The notes: generated by a model from the letters alone, not told the origin. 38,181 nt of DNA from Gammaproteobacteria bacterium (GCA_016882265.1 VGVB01000027.1:1-38181), one strand, 5' to 3'. Positions 16,467 to 25,390 are shown, counted from the stretch's first letter. Made by a program: numbers and translations.

Positions 16467-17696
16467 ATGGCAAAGAAACCCGCGGGCGCCGACGCGCCCA
16501 TCCTGCTCGCCTTTTCCGGTGGCCTCGACACCTCGTTCTGCGTGCCGTGGCTGATCGAGACCTGCCGCCGGCCGGTCGTCACGGTCACCGTGGACACCGG
16601 CGGCATCGACGCCGCGGCGGCCGCGCGCCTCGCCGAGCGCGCGCGCACCCTCGGCGCGCGCGAGCATCACCTGATCGACGCGCGCCAGGACTACTTCGAG
16701 CGCGTGCTGCGCTGGCTGCTGGCCGGCAACGTGCGCCGCGGCGCGCTGTATCCGCTGTGTGTCGGCGCCGAGCGCTCGATCCAGGCACAGACCGTGGCGA
16801 CGCTCGCCAACCAGTTGCGCACGCGCACGGTCGCGCACGGCTGCACCGCGGCCGGCAACGACCAGGTGCGCTTCGAGGTCGCGCTGCGCACGCTGGCGCC
16901 GGGCCTCGAGATCCTCGCGCCGGTGCGCGACGAAGCCTTCAAGCGCCCCGAGCAGGTCGCGTGGCTCGAGCAGCGCAAGCTGCCGGTACCGCCGCACGGT
17001 GCGGCCTACTCGATCAACCGCGGCCTGTGGGGCGTGACGATCGGCGGCCGCGAGACGCTGACCTCGACCGGCAGCCTGGCCGAGGACGCCTGGGTGCTGT
17101 CGAAGGACGCTTTCACCAGGCCGCAGCCGCCACGGCGCCTCGAGCTGCGTTTCGCGGCCGGCATCCCGGTCGCGCTCGACGGCGAACCGCTCGGCCCGGT
17201 GGCGCTGATCGAACGGCTCGAGGAGATCGCCGCGCCCTACGGCATCGGCCGCGGCATCCACCTCGGCGACACGATCATCGGCACCAAGGGCCGCGTCGCC
17301 TTCGAGGCGCCGGCCGCGAGCGTACTGCTCGATGCGCACCGCGAACTGGAGAAACTGGTGCTGACCGGGCGCCAGCAGCGCATCAAGGACCTCGTCGCGG
17401 GCCCCTACGGCGATCTGGTGCACGAGGGCCAGAACCTCGACCCGGTGTGCCGCGACATCGAGGCGCTGCTCGCCGCCTCGCAGGCGCGCGTGACCGGCAC
17501 GGTCACCGTGCTGCTGCGGCCCGGCACGGCCTTCGTCGAGGGCGTGGACTCGGCGCACTCGCTGATGAAGGCCTCGAAAGGCGTGTACGGCGAAGCCGCC
17601 GGCGAATGGACCGCGGCGGACGCCCGCGGTTATTCGCGGATGCTGGCGCTGCCGGGCGTGTTCTGGACCCGCGCCGGCCGGGAGCGCCGCTCATGA
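16467..17696 (+). CDS. argG: Argininosuccinate synthase
   Basis: 409 residues. The enzyme joins citrulline and aspartate using ATP to give argininosuccinate, the penultimate step of arginine synthesis. The PP-loop AFSGGLDTS (residues 15-23) binds ATP. VAHGCTAAGNDQVRFE, AYSINRGLWG and the segment after it form the citrulline/aspartate site. The C-terminal dimerisation part (DSAHSLMKASKGVYGEAAGE) is present. The stop codon overlaps the start of the next gene (ATGA), so the two are translationally coupled. Confidence 0.97.
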   Translation: MAKKPAGADAPILLAFSGGLDTSFCVPWLIETCRRPVVTVTVDTGGIDAAAAARLAERARTLGAREHHLIDARQDYFERVLRWLLAGNVRRGALYPLCVGAERSIQAQTVATLANQLRTRTVAHGCTAAGNDQVRFEVALRTLAPGLEILAPVRDEAFKRPEQVAWLEQRKLPVPPHGAAYSINRGLWGVTIGGRETLTSTGSLAEDAWVLSKDAFTRPQPPRRLELRFAAGIPVALDGEPLGPVALIERLEEIAAPYGIGRGIHLGDTIIGTKGRVAFEAPAASVLLDAHRELEKLVLTGRQQRIKDLVAGPYGDLVHEGQNLDPVCRDIEALLAASQARVTGTVTVLLRPGTAFVEGVDSAHSLMKASKGVYGEAAGEWTAADARGYSRMLALPGVFWTRAGRERRS

Positions 17697-18775
17697 TGCG
17701 GCCGATCATCGTCGACAAGATCGCCTCGGTGGCACAGAGCTGCGGGCTCGCGCACGAGCTGCGCGTGTCCTCCGACATCCCCTGCGCGGAGGGCGTGGTG
17801 CTGGCGGTCGAAATCCTGACCGACAAGTCGACCTACAACACGCTCGAACTGACCAGCGGGCGCATGGCCAAGGTCGCGCGCGGCGACATCATCGTCGGCG
17901 CGCTTGGCCACCGTCGCGCGCTGTTCGGCTACTCGGGTCACGTGCCGGAGCAGCTCGCGGTCGGCGACGTGATCCAGGTGCTGAACATCGGCGGCGTGCT
18001 CGGCGTCTGCGACTCGGCCAACCCGGAGAAGGGCCGCCCGTTCGACTGCCGCGTGCTCGGCTGCGTGCTGACCTTCCCGTATCTCGGCGAGCGCATCGGC
18101 GTGCCGGCGCGCGTCGGCCAGCGCCAGCTCGACCCGGAGGCCAGGCTCGCCACCGGCGGCGTACCGGTGGTGGCGCTGGCCGGCACCTGCATGGAGGCCG
18201 GCAAGACCGCCGCCGCCTGCGCGATGATCGCGCGGATGCGGCATCGCGGTCTGACGATCGACGCGTTCAAGGCGACCGGTGTCTCGCTGCGTCGCGACAT
18301 CCTCGCGATGGAAGACTCGGGCGCGCGCCGCACGATGATCTTCACCGACCTCGGCGTGGTCACGACGACACCGCTCAATGGCCCGGCGCTGACCCGCACG
18401 ATGCTGACCGAGCTGGCCGCCGGCCAGCCGGACGTGCTGGTGTTCGAACTCGGCGACGGCATCCTCGGCGCTTACGGCGTCGAGGCGATCCTCGACCAGC
18501 CGGACATCCGCGAGTCGCTGACTGCGCTGGTGCTGTCCGCCAACGACCCGGTCGCGGCCTGGGGCGGCGTCAGGCTGCTGCGCGAGCGTTTCGGCATCGA
18601 GCCCGCCGCGGTCACCGGCCCGGCCACCGACAACAGCGTCGGCGTGGACATCATCCGCGAGCGGCTCGGCGTGCCGGCCTTCAACGCGCTGACCAGCGGC
18701 GCCGCACTCGGCGACTGCGTGATCGCCGCCGCCGGTCTCGAAGGCCGTGCCTCGTCCGGAGCGCTGGCCGAATGA
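17693..18775 (+). CDS. P-loop protein of unknown function in the arginine operon (BioD-like NTPase)
   Basis: 360 residues; not recognised as a named family. Residues 1-155 look like a small beta-rich domain (VDKIASVAQSCGLAHELRVS, then ARGDIIVGALGHRRALFGYS and VGDVIQVLNIGGVLGVCDSA). Residues 164-172 read GTCMEAGKT, the same layout as the dethiobiotin synthetase P-loop GTDTEVGKT. FKATGVSLRRDI and LVFELGDGILGAYG sit where BioD has its KPV and E-G-A-G-G motifs. This suggests a SIMIBI-class NTPase, somewhat like DUF1611 proteins. It overlaps argG by four bases upstream and argC by four downstream, so it is expressed in lockstep with arginine synthesis. A role in N-acyl arginine intermediates is only a guess. 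Confidence 0.7.
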   Translation: MMRPIIVDKIASVAQSCGLAHELRVSSDIPCAEGVVLAVEILTDKSTYNTLELTSGRMAKVARGDIIVGALGHRRALFGYSGHVPEQLAVGDVIQVLNIGGVLGVCDSANPEKGRPFDCRVLGCVLTFPYLGERIGVPARVGQRQLDPEARLATGGVPVVALAGTCMEAGKTAAACAMIARMRHRGLTIDAFKATGVSLRRDILAMEDSGARRTMIFTDLGVVTTTPLNGPALTRTMLTELAAGQPDVLVFELGDGILGAYGVEAILDQPDIRESLTALVLSANDPVAAWGGVRLLRERFGIEPAAVTGPATDNSVGVDIIRERLGVPAFNALTSGAALGDCVIAAAGLEGRASSGALAE

Positions 18776-19833
18776 GCGCGCGCGTCCCGACCGTGATCCT
18801 TGGTGGCACTGGTTACGTGGCCGGCGAGCTGCTGCGCCTCGCGCTCGGTCATCCGCGCCTCGAGCTGGCCGCGATTGCCTCCGACAGTCAGCCGGGTGAG
18901 CCGGTTGCCAGGGCCTTTCCGCATCTCGCTGCCGCCTGCGGCGAGCTGCGTTACTGCAGCCATGACGACGTACAACGTCTGGTGGCCAGCCAGCCGCGCA
19001 GTGCGGTGCTCGCCGCGGCACCGCACGGGGTTTCGCATCGCCTGCTCGACGGGCTGCTGACCGCAGCCGAGGCGGCCGGCGCGCGGCCGGTAGTCGTGGA
19101 CATCTCCGCGGACTACCGTTTTGCGGACCTCGACGAGTACGCGCGGGTCTACGGCCACCCGCACGCCGCGCCGGCGCGCGCCCGGCAGTTCACCTGCGCC
19201 GTGCCGGAACACCTGGCGCAGTCGCCGACCCCGCATGTCGCGCACCCGGGCTGTTTCAGCACCGCGACGCTGCTGGCTTCGGTGCCGCTGGCCGCGCTCG
19301 GTCTGGTCGAACCGCAGTTCTTCGTCGCGGCGGTGACCGGCAGCACCGGCGCCGGGCGCACGCCGATCGCCGGCACGCATCATCCGCAACGGCACAGCGA
19401 TCTGTACGCGTACAACGCCCTGACCCACCGCCACGTCGCCGAGATCACCGCGCTGGCCCGCGCCGCCAGCGGCAGCGAGGTCCGCTACGCGTTCGTGCCG
19501 CACTCCGGCCCGTTCGCGCGCGGCATCCACGCGACCGTGCAGGCACGTCTGCGCCGGCCGCTGGATACCGCCGCCGCGCTCGCGGCGCTGCGCGACTTCT
19601 ACCAGGGCGCGCCGTTCGTGCGCGTGCTCGATGCGCCGCCGCGGCTCAAGGATGTCGTCGCCAGCAATTACGCGCAGCTTGCGGTCGCCGCCGACGGCGA
19701 CACGATCGTCGTGATGGCCGTGCTCGACAACCTGGTCAAGGGCGCGGCCGGCGGCGCGATGCAGTGGCTGAACCGGCTGCTCGGCTTCGACGAAACCACC
19801 GGTCTCACCGCGCCCGCCCCCGGCTGGACCTGA
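18772..19833 (+). CDS. argC: N-acyl-gamma-glutamyl-phosphate reductase
   Basis: 353 residues. The NADP-binding motif GGTGYVAGELLRL lies at the N-terminus, the catalytic Cys is C161 in HPGCFSTAT, and the conserved THRHVAEI and FVPHSGPFARGIHATV regions follow. It reduces N-acyl-glutamyl phosphate to the semialdehyde. The start codon overlaps the stop of the P-loop gene. Given the neighbouring acylornithine carbamoyltransferase, the acyl group may be acetyl or succinyl; ArgC sequence alone does not settle this. Confidence 0.95.
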   Translation: MSARVPTVILGGTGYVAGELLRLALGHPRLELAAIASDSQPGEPVARAFPHLAAACGELRYCSHDDVQRLVASQPRSAVLAAAPHGVSHRLLDGLLTAAEAAGARPVVVDISADYRFADLDEYARVYGHPHAAPARARQFTCAVPEHLAQSPTPHVAHPGCFSTATLLASVPLAALGLVEPQFFVAAVTGSTGAGRTPIAGTHHPQRHSDLYAYNALTHRHVAEITALARAASGSEVRYAFVPHSGPFARGIHATVQARLRRPLDTAAALAALRDFYQGAPFVRVLDAPPRLKDVVASNYAQLAVAADGDTIVVMAVLDNLVKGAAGGAMQWLNRLLGFDETTGLTAPAPGWT

Positions 19834-19842
19834 GCGTCGCGC

Positions 19843-21012
19843 ATGCAGCACACCGCCGCCAGCCCTGCCGTCACACCGCGCGACCATCTCGCGCCGGTGT
19901 TCGCGCACTACCCGATCGAGGTGGTCGCCGCCGATGGCGTCTGGCTGACGACGCGCGATGGCCGGCGCATCCTCGATCTGTACGGCGGCCACGCGGTCGC
20001 CGCGCTCGGCTACGGCCACCCGCGCTGGCTCGCCGCGCTCGAGGCGCAGGCGCGCCAGGTGCTGTTCCAGAGCAATGCGGTGCCGATGGCCGTGCGCACT
20101 GAGGCCGCGCGCCGGCTGGTCGAATTCTCGAAGCTGCCGCTCGAGACCGTGTTCTTCGTCAACAGCGGCGCCGAGGCCAACGAGAACGCGCTGCGGCTGG
20201 CCTGCCGGATCACCGGGCGCGGGCGCATCGCCGCGCTCGAGGGCGGTTTCCACGGGCGCACCGCGGCGGCCGGCGCCGTGACCTGGGGCGCCGCGGCGAA
20301 GTGGTACGGCTTCCCGCGCACGCCCTTCGACGTCGACTTCCTGCCGCGCCGCGACCTCGCCGCGCTGGCCACCCGTATCAGCACGGACACGGCCGCCGTG
20401 ATCGTCGAGCCGGTCCAGGGCGTCGGCGGCGCCTTCGACATGGGCCGCGACTACCTCGCGGCGCTGCGCCGGCGCTGCGACGAAACCGGCGCGCTGCTGA
20501 TCTTCGACGAGGTGCAGTGCGGCGTCGGCCGCACCGGCTACCCGTTCGCGGCCAATCTGTACGACGTGACGCCGGACCTGCTGACGACTGCCAAAGCGCT
20601 CGGCGCCGGCTTCCCGGTCGGCGCGCTGCTGCTCGGTGCGCGCGCCGCCGCCGTGCTGAAGGTCGAGGATCTCGGCACGACCTTCGGCGGCGGGCCGCTG
20701 GCCTGCGCGATCGTCAGCGCGGTGCTCGAAACCATCGTCAGCGAGGGGCTGCTGGACAACGTGCGGCGGATCTCGCGGCTGCTGCGCGAGACCTGTGTCG
20801 TCGGCCCGGTGACCGGCACCCAGGGCGAGGGCTTCCTGCTCGGCCTGTTCTGCACGCGGCCGGCGAAACAGATCCATGCGGAACTGCTCGCGCGCGACAT
20901 CCTGACCGGCACCAGCGGCGATCCGCGGGTCCTGCGGCTGCTGCCGCCGTATACGCTCGACGAGTCGCACGTCGCGCGGCTGCGCGCGGCGCTGGCGGAG
21001 CTGCCGCGGTGA
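19843..21012 (+). CDS. argD: Acylornithine aminotransferase
   Basis: 389 residues, a class III PLP aminotransferase. Visible landmarks are VNSGAEANENALRLA, EGGFHGRT, AVIVEPVQGVGGA, LIFDEVQCGVGRTG with the PLP-contacting Asp, and the Schiff-base K251 in TTAKALGAGFPVGALLLG. It converts N-acylglutamate semialdehyde to N-acylornithine. It starts 9 bp after argC, and its stop overlaps the GTG start of the carbamoyltransferase gene, in keeping with sequential pathway steps. Confidence 0.93.
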   Translation: MQHTAASPAVTPRDHLAPVFAHYPIEVVAADGVWLTTRDGRRILDLYGGHAVAALGYGHPRWLAALEAQARQVLFQSNAVPMAVRTEAARRLVEFSKLPLETVFFVNSGAEANENALRLACRITGRGRIAALEGGFHGRTAAAGAVTWGAAAKWYGFPRTPFDVDFLPRRDLAALATRISTDTAAVIVEPVQGVGGAFDMGRDYLAALRRRCDETGALLIFDEVQCGVGRTGYPFAANLYDVTPDLLTTAKALGAGFPVGALLLGARAAAVLKVEDLGTTFGGGPLACAIVSAVLETIVSEGLLDNVRRISRLLRETCVVGPVTGTQGEGFLLGLFCTRPAKQIHAELLARDILTGTSGDPRVLRLLPPYTLDESHVARLRAALAELPR

Positions 21013-22010
21013 GGGACTTCCTCGATCTCGGCGCGCTGCCGCGTGCAGAGGTGCTCGAACTGCTGGCGCTCGCGCGCCGCCTGCAGGAGCGCCCGGAACC
21101 GGCCGCCCTCGCCGGCCGCATCCTCGGGCTGCTGTTCTTCAATCCATCGCTGCGCACGCTGGCCTCGATGCAGGCGGCGATGGCGCGCCTCGGCGGCCAG
21201 TCGTTCGTGATCACGCCCGGCAGCGGAAGCTGGCAGCTCGAAACCCGCGCCGGCGCCGTGATGGCGGGCGCCGCGGCCGAACACATCCGCGAGGCGATCC
21301 CGGTGCTGGAGTCGTACTGCGATGCGCTCGGTGTGCGCGCTTTCGCCGAGGGCCGCGACCTCGCCGCCGACCTCGCCGAGCGCGGCTTCACCGCGATCGC
21401 TGATCTGTGCCACAAGCCGCTCATCAACCTCGAATCGGCCATGAACCACCCCTGCCAGGCGCTGGCCGACTGGAAGACGATCGACGAACTCGGCGTGCCG
21501 CGGCAGGCGAAGTTCGTACTCGCCTGGGTCAATCACCCGCGCGCCCTGCCGCTCGCGGTGCCGGCGGCGGCACTGACGATGGCCGCGCAGCGCGGCATGC
21601 AGGTCGTCGTGCTGCGCCCGCCGGGCTTCGCGATGCCGGCGCCGCTGCTGCAGCGGGCCGGCGCACTCGCCGCGGCCGCTGGCGGTTCCGTCACCGAGAC
21701 GGACGACCGCGCCGCCGCGCTGGCCGGCGCGCAGGTGCTGTACGCGAAGGAATGGGGCTCGACCGCGCATTACGGCGACGCCGAGGCCGACACCCGGCTG
21801 CGCGCCGCACTCGGCGACTGGATGGTGCGCGACTCCTGCTTCGCGACCACGGCGCCGGACTGCCGGCTCTTGCACTGCCTGCCGGTCCGGCGCAATGTCG
21901 CGGTCGCCGATGAGGTGCTCGACGGCCCGCGCAGCGCGGTGCGGCAGGAGGCCGCCAATCGACTGTACGCACAGATGGCGGTGCTGCACCGCCTGCTCGC
22001 GACCCGCTGA
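21009..22010 (+). CDS. argF': N-acylornithine carbamoyltransferase (SOTC/AOTC group)
   Basis: 333 residues, GTG start overlapping the argD stop. The motif FFNPSLRT (43-50), WQLETRAGAVM (75-85), EHIREAIPV, FVLAWVNHPRALPLAVP and HCLPVRRNV place it in the N-acetyl/N-succinylornithine branch rather than ordinary ornithine carbamoyltransferase. At the specificity site, where Xanthomonas AOTC has Glu92 and Bacteroides SOTC has Pro90, this protein has Ala90. The end EAANRLYAQMAVL lacks the lysine that is carboxylated in Xanthomonas AOTC (K302) and resembles SOTC. The second Arg of the usual S-x-R-T-R is Leu51. I infer a preference for N-succinylornithine. Comparisons use remembered sequences. Confidence 0.85.
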   Translation: MRDFLDLGALPRAEVLELLALARRLQERPEPAALAGRILGLLFFNPSLRTLASMQAAMARLGGQSFVITPGSGSWQLETRAGAVMAGAAAEHIREAIPVLESYCDALGVRAFAEGRDLAADLAERGFTAIADLCHKPLINLESAMNHPCQALADWKTIDELGVPRQAKFVLAWVNHPRALPLAVPAAALTMAAQRGMQVVVLRPPGFAMPAPLLQRAGALAAAAGGSVTETDDRAAALAGAQVLYAKEWGSTAHYGDAEADTRLRAALGDWMVRDSCFATTAPDCRLLHCLPVRRNVAVADEVLDGPRSAVRQEAANRLYAQMAVLHRLLATR

Positions 22011-22029
22011 CCCGCCGACGAGGAGAACG

Positions 22030-22977
22030 ATGAACAACATGGTATCCCACCGCAGCGACCCCAGCGCCGTGATCGCCGCGCTGCGCAGCGCGGTGCCGTA
22101 TATCCGCCTGTACAAGGGTCGCGTGTTCGTGGTCAAGGCCGGCGGTGCGGTGTTCGGTGACGTCGCCGGCACGCGCGCGCTGATCGAACAGATCGCGATC
22201 CTGCACCACCTCGGCATCCGCGTCGTGCTGGTACACGGTGGCGGCCCGCAGCTCGACGAGATGCAGCGCTCGCTCGGCATCGAGCCGCGCATGGTGCGCG
22301 GCCGGCGCGTCACCGATGACCGCTCGCTCGACGCGACGACGATGGTGCTGAACGGCCTGATCAACACGCGCATCCTCGCGATCTGCCGCGAGCTCGGTAT
22401 CGGCGCGGTCGGCCTGTCCGGCGTGGATGCCGGGCTGGTGCACGCCGCGCGCCGGCCGCCGGTGCAGGTCGACGGCGAGACGGTGGACTACGGCTTCGTC
22501 GGCGACATCGTCTCGGTGGACGGCGCCGTGCTGCGCCAGCAGCTCGACGCCGGGCTGATGCCGGTGGTCAGCCCGGTGTCCGCGGATGACGCCGGCTGCG
22601 TGCTCAACATCAATGCCGACACCGTCGCCGCCTCGGTCGGCGCGGCGCTCGGCGCCGACAAGCTGATCCTGTGCACCGGCGCGCCCGGCATCCTCGAGCG
22701 GCTCGACGATCCGCGCTCGCTGGTCTCGTACACGGACCTCGCCGGCCTGCGCCGGCTCGAGTCCGCCGGCAGCCTCGAGGGTGGCATGCTGCCGAAGGCC
22801 TCGGCGATCGAAGCCGCGATCCGGGGCGGGGTGCGACGCGTGCACGTGATCTCGTACCGGCTGCGCGACAGCCTGCTCGCCGAAGTGTTCACGAACGAGG
22901 GCACCGGCACGCTGATCGTCGCCGACATCCAGGCGCTGACGCCGGCCGAGCAGCACCCGGAGGGCGCGGCGCCGTGA
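22030..22977 (+). CDS. argB: N-acylglutamate kinase
   Basis: 315 residues; GAGGAG at 22020-22025 precedes the ATG at 22030. This amino-acid kinase phosphorylates N-acylglutamate. Motifs: VVKAGGAV (nucleotide-binding Lys), VLVHGGGPQLDEMQ, RRVTDDRSLDATTMVLNG, VLNINADTVAASVGAALGAD and EGGMLPKASAIEAA. The N-terminus AVPYIRLYKGR also recalls the kinase-like part of ArgA, but no acetyltransferase domain is attached. The gene lies 19 bp after the carbamoyltransferase, and its stop overlaps the argH start. Confidence 0.93.
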   Translation: MNNMVSHRSDPSAVIAALRSAVPYIRLYKGRVFVVKAGGAVFGDVAGTRALIEQIAILHHLGIRVVLVHGGGPQLDEMQRSLGIEPRMVRGRRVTDDRSLDATTMVLNGLINTRILAICRELGIGAVGLSGVDAGLVHAARRPPVQVDGETVDYGFVGDIVSVDGAVLRQQLDAGLMPVVSPVSADDAGCVLNINADTVAASVGAALGADKLILCTGAPGILERLDDPRSLVSYTDLAGLRRLESAGSLEGGMLPKASAIEAAIRGGVRRVHVISYRLRDSLLAEVFTNEGTGTLIVADIQALTPAEQHPEGAAP

Positions 22978-24173
22978 GCCGGCTGTGGGACAAGGGCGCG
23001 CCGCTCGACCGCCGCGTACTCGAGTTCACGGCGGGCGAGGACCACGCGCTCGACGACCGCCTCGTCGCCTGTGACGTGCGCGCCTCGATCGCGCACGCCG
23101 AAATGCTGGCCGAAGCGCACCTGCTGTCGGCGGAAGATCTCGCGGCGCTCCGTGCCGGCCTCACCGAAATCGGCGCCGCGCACGCGCGCGGCGAGTGGCA
23201 GGTGACGCTCGAGCAGGAGGACGGCCAGACCGCGCTCGAGGCGCTGCTGACCGCGCGGCTCGGCGCCACCGGCGCGCGCATCCATCTCGGTCGCTCGCGC
23301 AACGACCAGGTGCTGGCGGCGTTGCGGCTGTACCTGCGCGACGCGGTGCAGGAACTCGCTGCCGGCGCCCTGGCGGTCGCCACCGCGCTGGAGGCGCTCG
23401 CCGCCCGCCAGGGCGCGGTCGTGCTGCCGGGCTACACGCACATGCAGCAGGCGATGCCGAGCAGCGTCGACTGGTGGGCGCGTGGCTTTGCCGCCGAGGT
23501 CCGCGACGACGCGGCCGGCCTGCGCCAGACCCTGCGACGCATCGACCGCAATCCGCTCGGTTCGGCCGCCGGCTACGGCACGCCGGGGCTGCCGGTGTCG
23601 CGGGAAGCGACGCGCGAGCGTCTCGGCTTCGCCGAGGTGCAGGAACCGGTCACCGCCGTGCAGTTGTCGCGCGGCAAGGCCGAGGCCCAGGTGCTGTTCG
23701 AGATCACGCTGCTGCTGCAGGATCTCGGCCGGCTGGCCGCGGACCTGCTGCTGTTCTATACGCAGGAATTCGCCTATGTGGCGCTGCCCGAGACGATGAC
23801 CACCGGCTCGTCGATCATGCCGCAGAAGCGCAACCCGGACGTGTTCGAGCTGATCCGCGGCCGCTCCGCTTCGGCGCTCGCCTGTCTGGTCGAGGCGCTC
23901 GGCGTGTGCGCGCGGCTGCCGTCCGGCTATCACCGCGACCTGCAGTTGCTCAAGGCGCCGCTGTTCCGCGGCATCGACTACTGCGCGCAGGTCCTCGCGG
24001 TGCTGCCCGCGGCGCTCGACGGGCTGCGCTTCCGGCCGGAGAACATCCGCCTCGATCCGGCGATCGACGCCGCCGCGCGCGCCAACGAGCTGGTGGTCCG
24101 TGAAGGCATCCCGTTCCGCGAGGCATACCGCCGCGTCGCCGCGCAGCTCACGGCCGGAAAGAAGGAAGCATGA
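22974..24173 (+). CDS. argH: Argininosuccinate lyase
   Basis: 399 residues from a GTG at 22974 overlapping the argB stop. It releases arginine and fumarate from argininosuccinate. SRLWDKGAPLD, DVRASIAHAEML, HLGRSRNDQV, LPGYTHMQQAMPSS and the signature GSSIMPQKRNPD with catalytic Ser near 279-280 are all present. It is about 50-60 residues shorter than Escherichia ArgH (457): the chain stops soon after GIPFREAYRRVAAQL, so the usual C-terminal tail is missing. The core active site is intact, so it is probably functional. The end overlaps the start of tspO by four bases. Confidence 0.94.
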   Translation: MSRLWDKGAPLDRRVLEFTAGEDHALDDRLVACDVRASIAHAEMLAEAHLLSAEDLAALRAGLTEIGAAHARGEWQVTLEQEDGQTALEALLTARLGATGARIHLGRSRNDQVLAALRLYLRDAVQELAAGALAVATALEALAARQGAVVLPGYTHMQQAMPSSVDWWARGFAAEVRDDAAGLRQTLRRIDRNPLGSAAGYGTPGLPVSREATRERLGFAEVQEPVTAVQLSRGKAEAQVLFEITLLLQDLGRLAADLLLFYTQEFAYVALPETMTTGSSIMPQKRNPDVFELIRGRSASALACLVEALGVCARLPSGYHRDLQLLKAPLFRGIDYCAQVLAVLPAALDGLRFRPENIRLDPAIDAAARANELVVREGIPFREAYRRVAAQLTAGKKEA

Positions 24174-24661
24174 GCCCGCTGCTGCGGCAATCGCTCGGAC
24201 TCGCCGGCTGGCTGGCACTCGTGTTCGCCGCCGCGGCGCTCGGCAGTGCGGCTTCGCTCGAGGCCGCGCCGTTCTATCAGCAGCTCGAGCGACCGGCCTG
24301 GTCGCCACCGGGCTGGCTCTTCGGGCCGGTGTGGAGCCTGCTGTACCTGACGATGGGCGCCGCCGCCTGGCTGGTCTGGCGCGCGCACGGCTGGCGCGAT
24401 GCTAACGTCGCGCTGGCACTGTTTCTCGTGCAGCTTGCCGTCAACGCACTCTGGTCCTGGCTGTTCTTCGCCTGGCGGCTCGGTGCGCTCGCCTTCGCCG
24501 ACCTCCTTGTGCTGTGGTCACTGTTCGTCGCGACGATCGTCGCCTTCTGGCGCCGGCGGCCGCTGGCCGGCGCGCTGCTGCTGCCATACCTCGGCTGGGT
24601 CAGCTTCGCCGCTGTGCTCAACTATGAGGTGTGGCAGCGCAACACCGGGCTGCTCGGATGA
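24170..24661 (+). CDS. tspO: TspO/MBR family tryptophan-rich sensory protein
   Basis: 163 residues with five hydrophobic segments. Family signatures are LERPAWSPPGWLFGPVWSLLYLTMG, FLVQLAVNALWSWLFF and the C-terminal LLLPYLGWVSFAAVLNYEVW. TspO proteins bind porphyrins and related ligands in the membrane and act in stress or light responses. Both ends overlap neighbours by four bases (argH before, the VIT1-like gene after), so it is co-translated with the arginine operon although it has no known arginine role. Confidence 0.95.
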   Translation: MSPLLRQSLGLAGWLALVFAAAALGSAASLEAAPFYQQLERPAWSPPGWLFGPVWSLLYLTMGAAAWLVWRAHGWRDANVALALFLVQLAVNALWSWLFFAWRLGALAFADLLVLWSLFVATIVAFWRRRPLAGALLLPYLGWVSFAAVLNYEVWQRNTGLLG

Positions 24662-25359
24662 TGATGATTCATCATCGCCCCGAACGGCACAGCATGGCCC
24701 ACTACGGCTGGCTGCGCGCGGCCGTGCTCGGCGCCAACGACGGCATCGTTTCCACCGCGAGCCTGCTGATCGGCGTGGCCGCAGCGGGTGCCGCGCACGA
24801 GGCCGTCCTCGTCGCCGGCGTCGCCGGTCTCGTCGCCGGCGCAATGTCGATGGCCGCGGGCGAATATGTCTCGGTCAGTTCGCAATCCGATGCGGAGCAC
24901 GCCGACCTGGCGATCGAGCGCCGCGAACTCGAGGCGGATCACGAGGCCGAGCGCCGCGAGCTGGCCGCGATCTACACCGGCCGCGGGCTCGAACCGGCAC
25001 TGGCCGCACAGGTCGCCGAGCAGTTGATGGCGCACGACGCGCTCGGCGCGCACGCGCGCGATGAACTCGGCATTCACGAGCTGCAGCGCGCGCGCCCGGT
25101 CCAGGCGGCATTCGCTTCCGCGGCGGCGTTCGCAGTCGGCGCCGCGTTGCCCGTCGTCAGTGCCGCATTCGTGCCCGCGCGGGCCGTGATCGCCATCGTC
25201 GCCACGCTGTCGCTGCTGTTCCTCGCGGTTCTCGGCGGGCTGGCGGCCCGTGTCGGCGGCGCCAGCCTGTGGCGGGGTGTCGCGCGCGTGACCTTCTGGG
25301 GCGCGCTGGCGATGGCACTGACCGCGGCGGTCGGCAGTCTGTTCGGCGTCATGACCTGA
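24658..25359 (+). CDS. VIT1/CCC1 family metal transporter
   Basis: 233 residues. HYGWLRAAVLGANDGIVSTASL followed by GLVAGAMSMAAGEYVSVSSQSDAE is the clear VIT1/CCC1 signature, covering the first two membrane segments. A charged central helix (ERRELEADHEAERRELAAIY, then GLEPALAAQVAEQLMAHDAL) corresponds to the cytosolic metal-binding region, and three more membrane helices follow. Plant and yeast members move iron or manganese out of the cytosol. The start used is the ATG at 24658, overlapping the tspO stop; ATGs at 24661 and 24664 are also possible. Confidence 0.93.
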   Translation: MMMIHHRPERHSMAHYGWLRAAVLGANDGIVSTASLLIGVAAAGAAHEAVLVAGVAGLVAGAMSMAAGEYVSVSSQSDAEHADLAIERRELEADHEAERRELAAIYTGRGLEPALAAQVAEQLMAHDALGAHARDELGIHELQRARPVQAAFASAAAFAVGAALPVVSAAFVPARAVIAIVATLSLLFLAVLGGLAARVGGASLWRGVARVTFWGALAMALTAAVGSLFGVMT

Positions 25360-25390
25360 CGCGGCGCCGTCGGCCGCGGGGAGCATCATC

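Noticed and set aside
13604..16648. A 1014-codon open frame on the minus strand across tamB, argR and argG
   Set aside because: It is antisense to three well-supported genes, has no recognisable domain and a biased Arg/Gln/Ala composition; it comes from the high GC content and codon bias.
18472..20970. An 832-codon minus-strand frame under argC and argD
   Set aside because: Both plus-strand genes are unambiguous. The frame is rich in Arg/Gln/Asp without motifs.
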